Positions 22,474-32,165 of a stretch of 64,000 bases of DNA are shown piece by piece (the first letter of the stretch is position 1; each line of letters opens with the position of its first letter). Below the pieces are notes generated by a model that saw only the letters and a list, made by a program, of their open reading frames with translations, was not told the DNA's origin and ran no database searches. This stretch comes from Phialophora verrucosa (taxonomy: Eukaryota > Ascomycota > Eurotiomycetes > Chaetothyriales > Herpotrichiellaceae). A program made the translations under genes and the position numbers. The stretch covers positions 186,001-250,000 of the forward strand of contig MSED01000010.1 in NCBI GenBank assembly GCA_002099365.1. Direction: 5' to 3'.

Positions 22474-24497
22474 ATGAGACTGCCATGGAGGAAGGTCGCG
22501 GAAGCCGAGAAGTCGACATCGGCCTCGGAATCAGGTGTCCAGGATGGCGACGGCGGCGGCAGCAGCCCGACCACACAACCTGCAGAACAACCTCTTTCGA
22601 AGGAGATCCTCGACCCCGAGAAGCGACCTCTGCCTGCGGAAACGAAATCTCAAGACGGCGGCGACCGGCCTGTCTCACTCCCTTCCCAGCCAGCAGCAGC
22701 AGTAGCACCAAACACCGACGACAAGCACGCTGCCGAAACACACAACGAAGCCCTAACTCGCCGAGCCTCGACGTCGGCCTCCTCGGCAGGCGAACCTGGC
22801 GAGGACGATGAATCCAAATACGCGACAGGCCTGCCTCTCCACCTCCTAACCTTCGGTCTCACGCTCTCCACCTTCGTTATCGCGCTTGACAACACCATCA
22901 TAGCGACCGCAATCCCTCGCATCACCACGGTTTTCAACTCTCTAGACGATGTAGGCTGGTACGGCTCGTCGTACCTCCTGACGACCACGTCCTTACAGCC
23001 TAGCTTCGGGAAGATCTACACCTATTTCAACGTCAAGTGGACGTATATGATTGCGCTGGTGATCTTCGAGGTCGGCTCTGTGCTCTGCGGCGCGGCCGTG
23101 AACTCCACGATGCTGATCGTCGGGCGCGCTGTGGCTGGCGTTGGCGCCGCGGCCATGTTCTCTGGCGGGATGACCATCGTGGGTTATTCCGTCCCGCTGC
23201 GCAAACGGCCTATATACATCGGCCTGTTGAGCTCGATGTTTGGAATCGCGAGCGTGGTCGGCCCGATCTTGGGAGGTGCCTTGACAGATCGTATGTACCT
23301 GTCCCCAGCTCCTCACCCCACAACCTGCCTCTACCCCTTTTCCACCGAACTAAAGAAAGATTTGAAAACGCAATGAAATTGAATGCATGGAGCAGCATAT
23401 CATCGCATCGCATCGCATACTGATCTATTTGATGCGCAGGTGTTTCTTGGCGATGGTGCTTCTACATCAACTTGCCGATCGGCGCCATTGCGATCACAGC
23501 CGTGTTCTTCTTTTTCAAGAACCCCGTCCGGGGCCACAGCAATCTGACGACGAAGCAGAAGATCGGGCAGATAGACTTGCTGGGTGCTTTCTTCCTCATC
23601 TGCGCGATTGTCTGCCTGTTGCTGGCTTTGCAGTGGGGCGGGACGACATACCCGTGGTCGAATTCCCGGGTCTGGGGCTGTCTTTTAGGCTTTGGTCTCT
23701 TGATCATTACGTTCACGGGGATTCAATTCTGGAAGGGCGACTTAGCGACCCTCCCGCCCAGGATCCTCCTTCGACAGCGCACCGTGTTCGTGTGTGCATT
23801 CTTCTCGGCATTCCTGGCTATGGCGCTATATACCCACATTTATTACCTGCCCTTCTACTTCCAGGCAGTCAAGGGCACCACGGCGGAACAGTCGGGCATC
23901 CGAACGATCCCGTACCTCGTCAGTCTCACCATCTCATCAATTGTCGTCGGAGGCAGTATCACCACCCTAGGCCCATACGTCCCCTTCACATGGGTGGGTT
24001 CCGCGATTTTCGCAGTGGGCTGCGGGTTGCTCTACAGCCTGAAGGTCCACTCATCAGCCGGCACCTGGATCGGGTATCAGATCCTGGCGGGCATCGGCGC
24101 CGGCGCGTGTGTTCAAATACCCTTCATCGCCGTGCAGGTTGTGCTCTCCAAGAAAGACATGCCTATCGGCAACGCCGTCGCCATATTCTTCAACTCCCTT
24201 GGCGGCGCCGTCTCCATCTCCATCGCGCAGAATATCTTCTCAAACACCCTAATCAAGGAGATTCCCAAGTATACAAAGGGCGTGAACCCAGCGACGATTG
24301 TCATGGCGGGCGCAACGCACATCAGGGAGGTCACGCCGCCGGCGCAGTTACCAGGCGTGCTATACGCGTATAACATCGCGGTGACGCACTCGTACATCCT
24401 GTCGATTGCCTGTTCGGGTATTGCGTTTCTGTTCTCGTTGGGATTCGAGTGGAAGAGCGTCAAGGGACAAAAGCTTGAGATGGGTGGAGCGGCATAG
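22474..24497 (+). CDS. MFS drug/toxin efflux transporter, 14-helix DHA2 type
   Basis: Two exons (22474-23290 and 23440-24497) give 624 residues. The 149-base intron interrupts GGALTDR-VSWRW at phase 1, and splicing restores the conserved loop-5 motif GGALTDxxSWRWCFYINLP. About 118 hydrophilic residues at the N-terminus precede the first helix with LDNTIIATAIP, the DHA2 signature in TM1. GWYGSSYLLTTTSLQP and the RAVAGVGAAAMFSGG segment follow, consistent with the 14-spanner drug:proton antiporter family of the plasma membrane. Expected role: proton-driven export of toxic metabolites or xenobiotics. It converges with a Zn2Cys6 regulator 218 bases away, which may control it. Start chosen at MRLPWRK; the 22309 ATG is an alternative. 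Confidence 0.92.
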
Positions 24498-24715
24498 AGT
24501 GTGTGCGTTTCTGTCGTCTCCGTCAAGCGGTTTGGGTGGTAGAGGGATAGACATCTTCCCATCCTCGACGAAATGGCCGATCATGTTGGACCGAAACCTG
24601 CCGGGACGGTAAATGCCGGATCGTCTTGGTTCCAAAAGGCCAGAAAATCGAACTTCAAGACCGACCGAAGAAGTTCGCACTACAAGCGTCAGTCAGCACG
24701 AATGCTTTTGCACAA

Positions 24716-26263
24716 TTAATGACCAACACTCACTGCGTGCACAGGTTTTTGAGGTTCGGAATTCCACGGTAGCGCTGGCGCGGGTATTGAGACGCTTTCC
24801 ATGGCCGTTTCGGTACCATATGGCCTTCGCTTGAACCGTAGGATGTACGATGCGACATGTACCTTGAAGACCATATCGATCAGTCTGATACGACTCTCCT
24901 CGGGAACATCAGAGCACACAATCGGTTCGGCGACATTCTTCTCCTCAATCCGGACCACTCTGAGCGCGATCCTCGCGAGGAGTTGACCGTCCAACCCGCA
25001 CTGCTTGAGCATTGCAATCGCCCTGCGTCGAATGCTGGCGTCGCGGTATCTTGTGCCGACCAAGAAGAGGATTGGGATGATGCGCGTTTTGGCTGTGCGG
25101 ACGAGGAAGCCGCAGCTGACCATGAGGTGCTCGATGTTGCTGGAGTAAGAGTCGAATGCCAGCTCTTGCTTGAACGGCTCGCAACGTGAAAGGACGTAAA
25201 CGCAACCATAATACGTCCTCAGTAGATAAAAGTCTGTGAGGTCTGTAGGTGTGGGTGGTCTGGACTGTACCCTGGTTTCGAACAAGGTGTATTGATCGAG
25301 CCATTCGTTGAGCCTCGTCGTTAAACTCGGAACGGTGTGGAATCTCGTCGGCGGTGGGGGGCTATCGAGCTGCTGAGACGTGCATTCCGACGCAATAGCT
25401 TGCAATGATGCAGCGGCTTCGTTGACTCTCATCCATTGCCCTTTTCTACTGTCTGCCGTCGCAAAGTGCTGGATGTCACCTGGCAGCCATGTTTTCCGGC
25501 GTCTGTTGAGCTGCCAACCGCCAGAAAGTGGTCTGACTTGCGAGTACAGCTCGCCAGTCTGTAATTCAAGCCTCGCGAAGATCGGACCGAGCTCTCCAAC
25601 AGTGGCCGACTGATGCTTAGCGTATTTATCTGGCTGATATGTTGCCAGGATCCTCCGTCCAGCGATCAAGTGTTGCAGCGCCGCGAAAGAATTATGCTGA
25701 AATTCGTCGCAGAGGATGAGGAGCAGACACGCCATGAGCAGAAACGAGGGCTCTGGATTCCGGTTCCTGCTTAGCAACTTCAAGGCCTTCCCGTAGTGGG
25801 AGAGAAATACCGGATCCCAGTCCGCAGGCCGTTGGGAAGTATCCACCAAGCGATAGAATCCCAACCGCGAGGCTGCGACGGTGAGGTGCTTGATACTCTC
25901 GTCCACGTAGCAAGCTTGCAAGACCAGCTCGTTCCAGAACCGCTGGCTTCCGTAGTTCAGGAGCTCAGGAGCACAGGCTTGAGTGAAGAATCGGAACGCT
26001 GTCAAGGCCGCATGATCGCATTGAAAGGGAATCGGACTCCCCATCACCATCAGCATCACTACGGGGACGTCGCGATTGGGGGGCTTGGGCTCAGTCGCTG
26101 GATAGCCGTCACATTTCCGGCCCGTGCTTAGACAGCGTTGGCACGACGGCCGTTCGTAGCTGCACTTGACACGTCTGATCTTGCATGTAATGCAGGCTTT
26201 ATTACGCCGTTGCAATTTGTGGTTCTTCGCCCGATTCTCCGGCCGATCTGAGACCCCATTCAT
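24716..26263 (-). CDS. Zn2Cys6 binuclear cluster transcription factor
   Basis: Single exon, 515 residues from the ATG at 26263. The N-terminal zinc cluster has C24, C27, C34, C41, C44 and C51 (spacing 2-6-6-2-6), preceded by a basic HKLQRRNKACITCK stretch that would help nuclear import and DNA contact. The remainder is the helical middle domain common to fungal regulators, with TAFRFFTQACAPELLNYG and a run of moderately hydrophobic segments; there is no clear coiled-coil dimerisation element after the cluster. An ATG at 26446 would add 61 residues of basic, unconserved-looking sequence. It lies between the efflux pump (convergent, 218 bases) and a dehydrogenase (divergent, 730 bases), so it is a candidate local regulator of both. 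Confidence 0.9.
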   Translation of the reverse strand: MNGVSDRPENRAKNHKLQRRNKACITCKIRRVKCSYERPSCQRCLSTGRKCDGYPATEPKPPNRDVPVVMLMVMGSPIPFQCDHAALTAFRFFTQACAPELLNYGSQRFWNELVLQACYVDESIKHLTVAASRLGFYRLVDTSQRPADWDPVFLSHYGKALKLLSRNRNPEPSFLLMACLLLILCDEFQHNSFAALQHLIAGRRILATYQPDKYAKHQSATVGELGPIFARLELQTGELYSQVRPLSGGWQLNRRRKTWLPGDIQHFATADSRKGQWMRVNEAAASLQAIASECTSQQLDSPPPPTRFHTVPSLTTRLNEWLDQYTLFETRVQSRPPTPTDLTDFYLLRTYYGCVYVLSRCEPFKQELAFDSYSSNIEHLMVSCGFLVRTAKTRIIPILFLVGTRYRDASIRRRAIAMLKQCGLDGQLLARIALRVVRIEEKNVAEPIVCSDVPEESRIRLIDMVFKVHVASYILRFKRRPYGTETAMESVSIPAPALPWNSEPQKPVHAVSVGH

Positions 26264-26993
26264 GGTCCTGACAAGTAACTGAAGAGCCTCTTGCGCAACG
26301 CTTGATGAATATCTCCAGAATGATAGGGGTCTGGAGTGAGCATGGTTGGAAAGACTTCGAAGTGTCTCGCGGTCAGAAGATGAAGGAAGTCGGATTGACT
26401 TTTTGGGGTGTTCTCGAGGGAAGGGCACCACACGGGTCTTTCTCACGCCGAGAGTCCAATCATCGCAGGGACGTCATCTTGTCGCCTGCCAGCGTCTGCG
26501 ATGTATTTCTAAGAAGAGTCGGATGGCCGAGGCCTTTGCGTGAGCGAGCGCAGAGCCTCTTAACGCCGATCGTTGTGGTTGGCCCGCTCGCGAGCTAGAC
26601 ACTAGCTGCATGAAGGGCCCAGGCTCTCTCTATCTTCCCTTCATTATCCTTGCCTCGCTCTGCCGACTTGTGATCCATCCCATCATTGATGGACGCCCAT
26701 CAAAAGTGATGCGACTCGTGGATTTGGTCCGTATGCGAGATATGCTTTCCCCTCGGACGAGGACGGTTGGATCGTTTCCGGATATACCTTTCAAGGGTGG
26801 TGTCCTGAAGCGATCCGACAAGGCAATAGCACGGTAAGTCCGCCCAAATGCTAGAGAACAGGAAGCACAAAAGCAGACGATGTCTCCCAGGTTCTCGTTG
26901 TCGCTGCACCAACTCGACTGGTGATAATTGTCTCAAGGGAGTGCAAGGGCCTCAGAGCATTTCGTTTCGATCGTCATCCACGCACCCAAACAA
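26264..26993. promoter_or_regulatory. Divergent promoter region, Zn2Cys6 regulator and SDR
   Basis: 730 bases between start codons pointing apart. Binding sites for a Zn2Cys6 factor (CGG triplets) would be expected here, but I do not assign any. 26264-26446 is open in frame with the regulator and would be coding if its upstream ATG is used. Confidence 0.5.
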
Positions 26994-27755
26994 ATGATGT
27001 CTGCGATCACATCTCACCATACCCTCGTCCTGGTTTCTGGCGCAAATCAGGGTCTTGGGTATGAGATTGTCAAGAAGCTGGCGGCTGAACAAGAGGACTT
27101 CCATATCCTCCTTGGCTCTCGCAACCTCGAGAAAGGCAAACAGGCCGCTGGCAGCATTACCGACATCGCCAATGGAACGTCGGTCGAACCCATCGAGCTC
27201 GACATCGACAGTGACTCCTCTATCGCCAAAGCCGCCGAATACGTCGAGAAAAAGTACGGTCGACTGGATGTACTCTTCAACAATGCTGCCATCAGCAAAG
27301 CCGAAGGCTTGACCCCGCGCGAGGAATTCAACCGCGTGCTCGCCACAAATGTCACGGGATATGCCTGCACGACTGAAGCATTCCTCCCTCTCCTGCGAAA
27401 GGCTCAAATGCCTCGACTGTTATTCATGTCATCTGGACTAGGATCGATCACCTATGCTTTGGATCCCAGCTTTCCCTGGTACGGACTGGGAGATACACTT
27501 CGAAACAAGGCATACATTACATCAAAGTGTGCTGACAATATGCTCGGCGTGCTGTATGCTGTTCAGCTCGGCAAGGAGGGTTTCAAGGTCAACATGATTG
27601 ATCCGGGCTTCAGGGCTACCAATCTGAATGGATATAATGAGTTGGCGGGTCAGGCAAGCGACGGGGCGATACAAGCATGCAAGCTGATTGTTGACACTGA
27701 TAAAAATGGGTTGCATGCGACCTTCACGTCGAAGGACCTTGTGTATCCTTGGTAA
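26994..27755 (+). CDS. Short-chain dehydrogenase/reductase (classical SDR)
   Basis: Single exon, 253 residues, the normal size of a classical SDR. SGANQGLG at about residues 15-22 is the cofactor loop (TGxxxGxG with Ser for Thr). Arg43 in GSRNLEK after the second strand suggests preference for NADPH. NNAA at 96-99, Ser146/Ser147, and Tyr174 with Lys178 (YITSK) complete the catalytic set. The PGF (residues 204-206) motif that normally follows strand beta-6 is present. No signal peptide, so probably cytosolic. The substrate is unknown. Two consecutive ATGs (26994, 26997) open the gene. It is divergent from the Zn2Cys6 regulator and close to the MFS pump, suggesting a role in metabolising or detoxifying the pump's substrate. 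Confidence 0.92.
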   Translation: MMSAITSHHTLVLVSGANQGLGYEIVKKLAAEQEDFHILLGSRNLEKGKQAAGSITDIANGTSVEPIELDIDSDSSIAKAAEYVEKKYGRLDVLFNNAAISKAEGLTPREEFNRVLATNVTGYACTTEAFLPLLRKAQMPRLLFMSSGLGSITYALDPSFPWYGLGDTLRNKAYITSKCADNMLGVLYAVQLGKEGFKVNMIDPGFRATNLNGYNELAGQASDGAIQACKLIVDTDKNGLHATFTSKDLVYPW

Positions 27756-28098
27756 AAGGGTGACTGTCGGCCCATAAGACGGCTGTCTGGGCTGACATCT
27801 AGACCCCTCCCCATGAGCCATTCTGTACCATTCGACATATTGTGGATCGTCTTTTCTTCCACATATGAGTACGTAGTCTGGCTCTGCTCCTTGGTTGCTG
27901 AGCACTCGCAAATTACAATTCAATGAATTTAGAGCCTAACCACCTCACGACCACTTTGCGCCATAGGCATGATAGGCAATAGGCGCCCGCAATTCTGACT
28001 AAGCGCACTACGCTTGATTCCTCGGCACAACCCCACAGATCAAGCTAAAATTAGGCTATGAATTGAATACATCAAGATTAACTCAAAAATCAATGCAA
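27756..28098. other. Spacer between the SDR gene and tRNA-Ser
   Basis: 343 bases holding the SDR 3' end. Nothing else recognised. Confidence 0.6.
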
Positions 28099-28219
28099 GA
28101 CACTATGGCCGAGCGGTTAAGGCGTGTGACTAGAATTTGTTTCCAGGTTTACCTTGGAATCTACTACTCTGGTATATCACATCTCTTCGGAGGCACAGGT
28201 TCAAATCCTGTTGGTGTCG
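28099..28219 (+). tRNA. tRNA-Ser(AGA) with a 40-base intron
   Basis: The acceptor arms GACACTA and TGGTGTC pair fully (one U-G wobble), with discriminator G at 28219, typical of serine tRNAs. The D-arm contains TGGCCGAGCGG (A box). The anticodon stem is TGTGA (28125-28129) with TCACA (28177-28181). The anticodon AGA is at 28132-28134 and would be read as IGA after editing. The intron 28136-28175 sits one base 3' of the anticodon, the standard nuclear position. A long variable arm (class II) follows, then ACAGG, a TTCAAAT loop and CCTGT (B box GGTTCAAATCC). The mature length is 81 before CCA addition. Confidence 0.95.
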
Positions 28220-28224
28220 TGAGA

Positions 28225-28235
28225 TTTTTCTTTTT
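28225..28235 (+). terminator. RNA polymerase III terminator of tRNA-Ser
   Basis: Two runs of five T separated by one C begin five bases after the tRNA's last base, the usual place for Pol III termination. Confidence 0.8.
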
Positions 28236-29195
28236 CGGCGGTATCTTGATCAACACGGTGCTCGAGTTTTTGGTTTTTCGGACTGTCAAGAATCCCGCCT
28301 CTGCGTGGTGGCCACCAAAATCTTGCCTTGGCAGAAATTGTGGCCAAGCGCCTTCCCTTTTTCCCTTCCCTTTCCAAGTACACCACTCTTGATATCTTCG
28401 GGTATTCTTTCTTTTAACACCATGGCGTTCGATTGAGAGCTTCTGAACATACTGCAAGGCAACTAGAAAGTGGGCAATGGCTCAGACTCGCGGAATGGGG
28501 ACTAATTAGGATACTCTCAGCCGCCGTTCTGCGACCAAGAGTACTTCGCCGCGGGAGCAGCCCGAAAAGGTCTGTCTACACGCAAGAATGCTGGGTGCTC
28601 AGACTCTACCAACAGTCAACTCAACTGCTACCTTGGAACCGAGCTACAGTTTTGCTCGTTCGTCGTCTTCATCTTCATACTGTATCTGATCTCTCTCAAT
28701 CCGTCTACCAACGCAGTTGTGGGAACACTCTAGAGCAAGCCCCAGTCGGAGTCCCTGTCCGACCTAAGACCTAACCCGGCGTCGCACAAGGAGGTATAGC
28801 AAACAACATGGAGCAGCCAGACCAGATTGGGCATTCAAATCCACCACCAACAGGCAAGCAAGGCAGACAGGCAAGCATTGATGCACTAACGGCTTGCGAC
28901 TTGTGTTTTGTGCAACCACCAACCCGGCGTTTGTCTCAACCTCCTTTCTTCGACCGAGACGGCCAGTTTGCGAACTCAGTTTCCTTTGATTACGCTTTGT
29001 CGGCGTTTGGTCGTAGAGTTGCATTGCCGTTGCCTTGGATTTTCCCTGCGTCTGCTCCAGCGGCCAACGTTGAGAGAGCCCATCATCTTGTCTGCCGCAA
29101 GTACTTATAGGTTGAGGTATCTTCACAGCGGAAACAGGGCACACCGCTACTTACTTCCCAGGGACCCTACGCACCCAAACGACAACCGGATCAAT

Positions 29196-29270
29196 AGCAA
29201 CAAGACCAGTAGCAACAAGACCAGTAGCAGCAAGGACAACAGCAGCAAGGACAACAGCAGCAAGGACAAC
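29196..29270 (+). repeat. Five tandem 15-base units (CAA/CAG-rich)
   Basis: Five consecutive 15-base units. The first two read AGCAACAAGACCAGT and the last three AGCAGCAAGGACAAC. In the frame of the following gene the last three read Gln/Gly-rich codons, and a TAG at 29225-29227 closes that frame on the left. Confidence 0.9.
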
Positions 29271-29296
29271 AACCAATCCAACCACCACAACTCACG

Positions 29297-29768
29297 ATGC
29301 CAAACATGGAATTCTGGCGCTACCGGCCCGGCAGCTGGCGCGAACCCCTCTTCTTCACCCGTCCCAGCGCGTACAGATACGGCGACGAAGCAATCTTCCT
29401 TGGCCCCGACGTCAGTGCAACGATCCATATCCCGCGTGATCGGCACCGGGGGCGACGCCGCCGACTCCACGACTGGGACTACGACAGTGACTCGGGATAC
29501 TCGTCCTCTTCATCTTGGTAAGACTGCCGTCATGCCAGAGAATGAATGGCCGTTACTAATCACTGTGATGTGGCGTAGGTCCGACGACTCCGAAACCATC
29601 TTCTGCCTAGCACCGCCGAGATGTCGAGCAGGAAGACGAGGAGGGGGCTGGAACATCAACCGCAACGCGAACATCAACATGCCTGTCAATACCAGTCGCG
29701 CCTGCGCCAACGCCATGAATCGTGTGGTTGTCAACAATATCTACAGGCAGCCTAGACATTGGTATTGA
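29297..29768 (+). CDS. Small Arg/Ser-rich protein, unknown family
   Basis: Two exons (29297-29517, 29579-29768) encode 136 residues of no family I recognise. The intron is well formed: GTAAGA donor, TACTAAT branch-like site and TAG acceptor, 61 bases, phase 2. It joins a Ser-rich stretch across W74. Exon 1 has aromatic residues in FWRYRPGSW, then HIPRDRHRGRRRRLHDWDYD. Exon 2 has GRRGGGWNINRNANINMPVN and ends PRHWY. There is no signal peptide or membrane helix. The basic composition could mean nucleic-acid binding, which is a guess. The frame continues left of the ATG as a Gln-rich run to a TAG at 29225, so the N-terminus may be longer if an upstream exon exists. Confidence 0.6.
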
Positions 29769-30661
29769 GTGGGCAGAGGATGGGACAGGAGGAGGAGGGG
29801 GAGGATGGCGAATCTTCTTCGTAGTGTGAGCCTCGATCTCGGTCTTGGTCTCCGTCTCGACTCGGTGAGTATCACTCGCTGTCACTGATAGGCTCGGAGG
29901 GTGCATTGAAACGGCCATCCGTGCCATGAAAGGCGGGGAATACAACTTGGACCTGCACATGCTCTTGCTCTTACTCCCACCAGGAGAGATACAATGAGGG
30001 CGGAGCTGGACAGGGGGTGCGGTAGGAGTGTTAGGCAATTCAGTTAGTCCGGTTGGGCATAACTTCTGTATTTGCGAGCACCACAATAACGCACACAGGG
30101 GGGCGTTTGGGTTTGGGTTTGGCTTTCGATTAGGTCAGGTCGGGTCAGGTTCTCGTGGCTTGTCAAAGTGTTTTGTGAGAGAAAATGATAACAGAATGGG
30201 AACAACGGCCTGTTAGTTCCCATCCTTTTCGGCACCCGTGCCTTATCACAGCTTAACACTCGCTTCGGCGCGCCTTTTTCATCGCCCTGACTTACTCTCC
30301 TATGGCTTAGATCCACGCGTCCACCAGAAATGGCTGGGACTCGTTATACATTGGCAGCTAGACGAGATGGCTAGATCGCGTGCACGCCTCAAACTCGGTC
30401 TGGCGAGATTGGGCTTCACGGGCTGCGGTAGTCCGATTCCTGGATCCCAACTCTTGATTCCTTAGTACATATGTACAAGGCACTCCGCCGTAGATTCTAG
30501 CTACCTGCATTGCGATGGTGTTTGCTGTGACGTAATTTTTCGCATTCCGAGGACCTGACGTTTGGCGACCCACGAGGCCGCGATATCGTCAGGATAGATC
30601 GCCTTAGCTCTCGAACCTGCATCCACAATTGCTGCTCGCCGCGGGCGGCCATGCAGCGACA
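29769..30661. other. Intergenic region before VPS20
   Basis: No gene recognised. GTTTGG is repeated three times at 30105-30122, followed by an imperfect GGTCA/GGTCG run to about 30150. The VPS20 promoter is at the right end. Confidence 0.5.
30105..30122 (+). repeat. (GTTTGG)3 G/T-rich microsatellite
   Basis: Three exact GTTTGG units. Similar in composition to the TTTTGG run near 6.1 kb but a different unit. Likely a simple repeat. Confidence 0.8.
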
Positions 30662-31368
30662 ATGGGGAACTCTCAGAGCTCACATAAGATCTCCGCACAG
30701 GACAGGTCGGTGTGCCCTTCCTCCACGATCGGTCGCTTGAGAGTCTGTCTGACTTGTGTTCCTGCAGGGCGATCCTCGACATGAAGAACCAGCGGGACAA
30801 GCTGCGGCAATATCAAAAACGGATCACCCTGGTCACGAATCGAGAGACCGAGATCGCCAAAGCATGTCTGGCCAAAGGCGACAAACAGAAGGCGCTCCTC
30901 GCGCTGCGCAGGAAGAAATACCAGGAATCGCTCCTCTCCAAGACGGACGCGCAGTTGGAGCAGCTGGAGAAATTGACGAGCAGTGTCGAGTTCGCCCTGG
31001 TGCAGAAAGACGTGCTGTTTGGGTTGCAGCAGGGGACACAGGTGCTGAACATGATCCACAAGGAAATGGGTGGGCTGGAGGCGGTCGAGAAATTGATGGG
31101 CGAGACCGAAGACGCCAGGCGGTACCAGCAGGAGATCAGCGACGCGCTGGCCGGTCAGATGTCAAACGAGGACGAAGACGAGGTCGAAGACGAACTGGAG
31201 GCAATGGAAAGGGAGGTCGTCGGACTCCCTGATGCGCCGACCAAGACGGTCGTCGGCGAGGGAACACTTCCGGAAGTGCCCAAGACGAAGCTCGAACTGG
31301 AAGAAGAGAAGCACCAGAAGCAGAAGGAGAGGGCGAGGCAGAGACGGGTGGCTTTGGAAGCTTCATGA
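30662..31368 (+). CDS. VPS20: ESCRT-III subunit Vps20/CHMP6
   Basis: Two exons (30662-30705 and 30768-31368; 62-base intron, phase 2) encode 214 residues, the normal size. The first exon supplies MGNSQSSHKIS, with Gly2 and Ser in the context for N-myristoylation that tethers Vps20 to endosomes. AILDMKNQRDKLRQYQKRI is the conserved basic helix alpha-1, followed by the alpha-2 hairpin (EIAKACLAKGDKQKALLALRRKKYQE), then acidic helices and a charged C-terminal helix. Vps20 links ESCRT-II to Snf7 polymerisation during cargo sorting into multivesicular bodies. Missing the first exon would lose the myristoylation site, which supports the splice. Converges with the PITH gene, leaving 119 bases between stops. 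Confidence 0.95.
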
Positions 31369-31487
31369 CGCGTGATTTGATTATGCTGGTGGTATACATT
31401 GATGTTATGCATTTTAGCGGTCTCGCATGAACCGATTGATGTGCCCTTGCACTCCTGGAGGGCTGTGGAGCATTCTGAACATTCACC

Positions 31488-32165
31488 TCACTGACCCGAC
31501 ATAGACTCGTTGGTGTTGGTCAACCCCTGAATCACCTTATGGTCCTTTGGATTTGCCGCCGCCTCATACAGAACATGCACCGGCTCACGATTTAGCGCCA
31601 TGAAATCTCCCTTGAACCCAAGATAACTGACCCTCGTCACCTCCTCGTCTCCTCCAGAATGATTATCTTCGAAGAAGAGGTTGATGGAAGTCGTGCCGTT
31701 CCAAAGCGCCCGGTTCAGAGGTATCTCCGCCACGTCGTTGCTCTTTGGCAATGTCAGCGTCTGGGTCGGCTTGAGGTCTGAGGCCAGGCTGAAGTCCATG
31801 TCGTCTCTGTTTCGGAAGAGTTTCAGCGTCTGTGGTGCCGAGTCGGAGTCTGATGTTCTTATGATGAGTGAGTAGAGTCTGCACGATCCGGCGAAGGGGA
31901 TGTGCATCAGCAGTTGTTCGTCCGCGTCACTTTCGAGCACAGGCTGGTCGTTGAGTCTCTCATCCCATGTCTTCTGGACAATCGCTGCCCCTGAACCGTT
32001 CTCGGCCTCGTTGAGAGTAATGATTCCTTCAAAGTCGATCTGCTTGTAGAGATTCGACTGCAGCGCCGGCTCGAGGTCATGTGAATGGTCATGTCCTTCG
32101 CCGTGGCCATGCCCATGCCCATGCCCATGGTCGTGGTCGTGGCCGTGGTGATGGTGTGAAGACAT
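31488..32165 (-). CDS. PITH-domain protein (PITHD1-like)
   Basis: Single exon, 225 residues. A His/Gly/Asp-rich N-terminus (14 His in the first 30 residues) precedes a PITH domain (about residues 40-200). The domain is recognised by LYKQIDFEGIITLNE, the LLMHIPFAGSCRLYSLIIR strand pair, LKLFRNRDDMDFS and TRVSYLGFKGDF. PITH domains fold as a jelly roll and bind the proteasome in the thioredoxin-like protein TXNL1. Stand-alone relatives are cytosolic and of unclear function. The His-rich head could bind metal ions such as zinc or nickel, which is inference. No thioredoxin domain is attached. Confidence 0.93.
   Translation of the reverse strand: MSSHHHHGHDHDHGHGHGHGHGEGHDHSHDLEPALQSNLYKQIDFEGIITLNEAENGSGAAIVQKTWDERLNDQPVLESDADEQLLMHIPFAGSCRLYSLIIRTSDSDSAPQTLKLFRNRDDMDFSLASDLKPTQTLTLPKSNDVAEIPLNRALWNGTTSINLFFEDNHSGGDEEVTRVSYLGFKGDFMALNREPVHVLYEAAANPKDHKVIQGLTNTNESMSGQ

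Larger units (their letters stand above)
28220..29296. other. Intergenic stretch after tRNA-Ser
   Basis: Open frames on both strands overlap and show no domain. A 15-base repeat occupies 29196-29270. An upstream exon of the following small gene could lie here, because an acceptor-like CAGTAG at 29222-29227 would open a Gln-rich frame. Not established. Confidence 0.45.

Noticed and set aside
22474..27755. Secondary-metabolite gene cluster
   Set aside because: No polyketide synthase, peptide synthetase, terpene cyclase, P450 or methyltransferase is present; only a pump, a regulator and an SDR.
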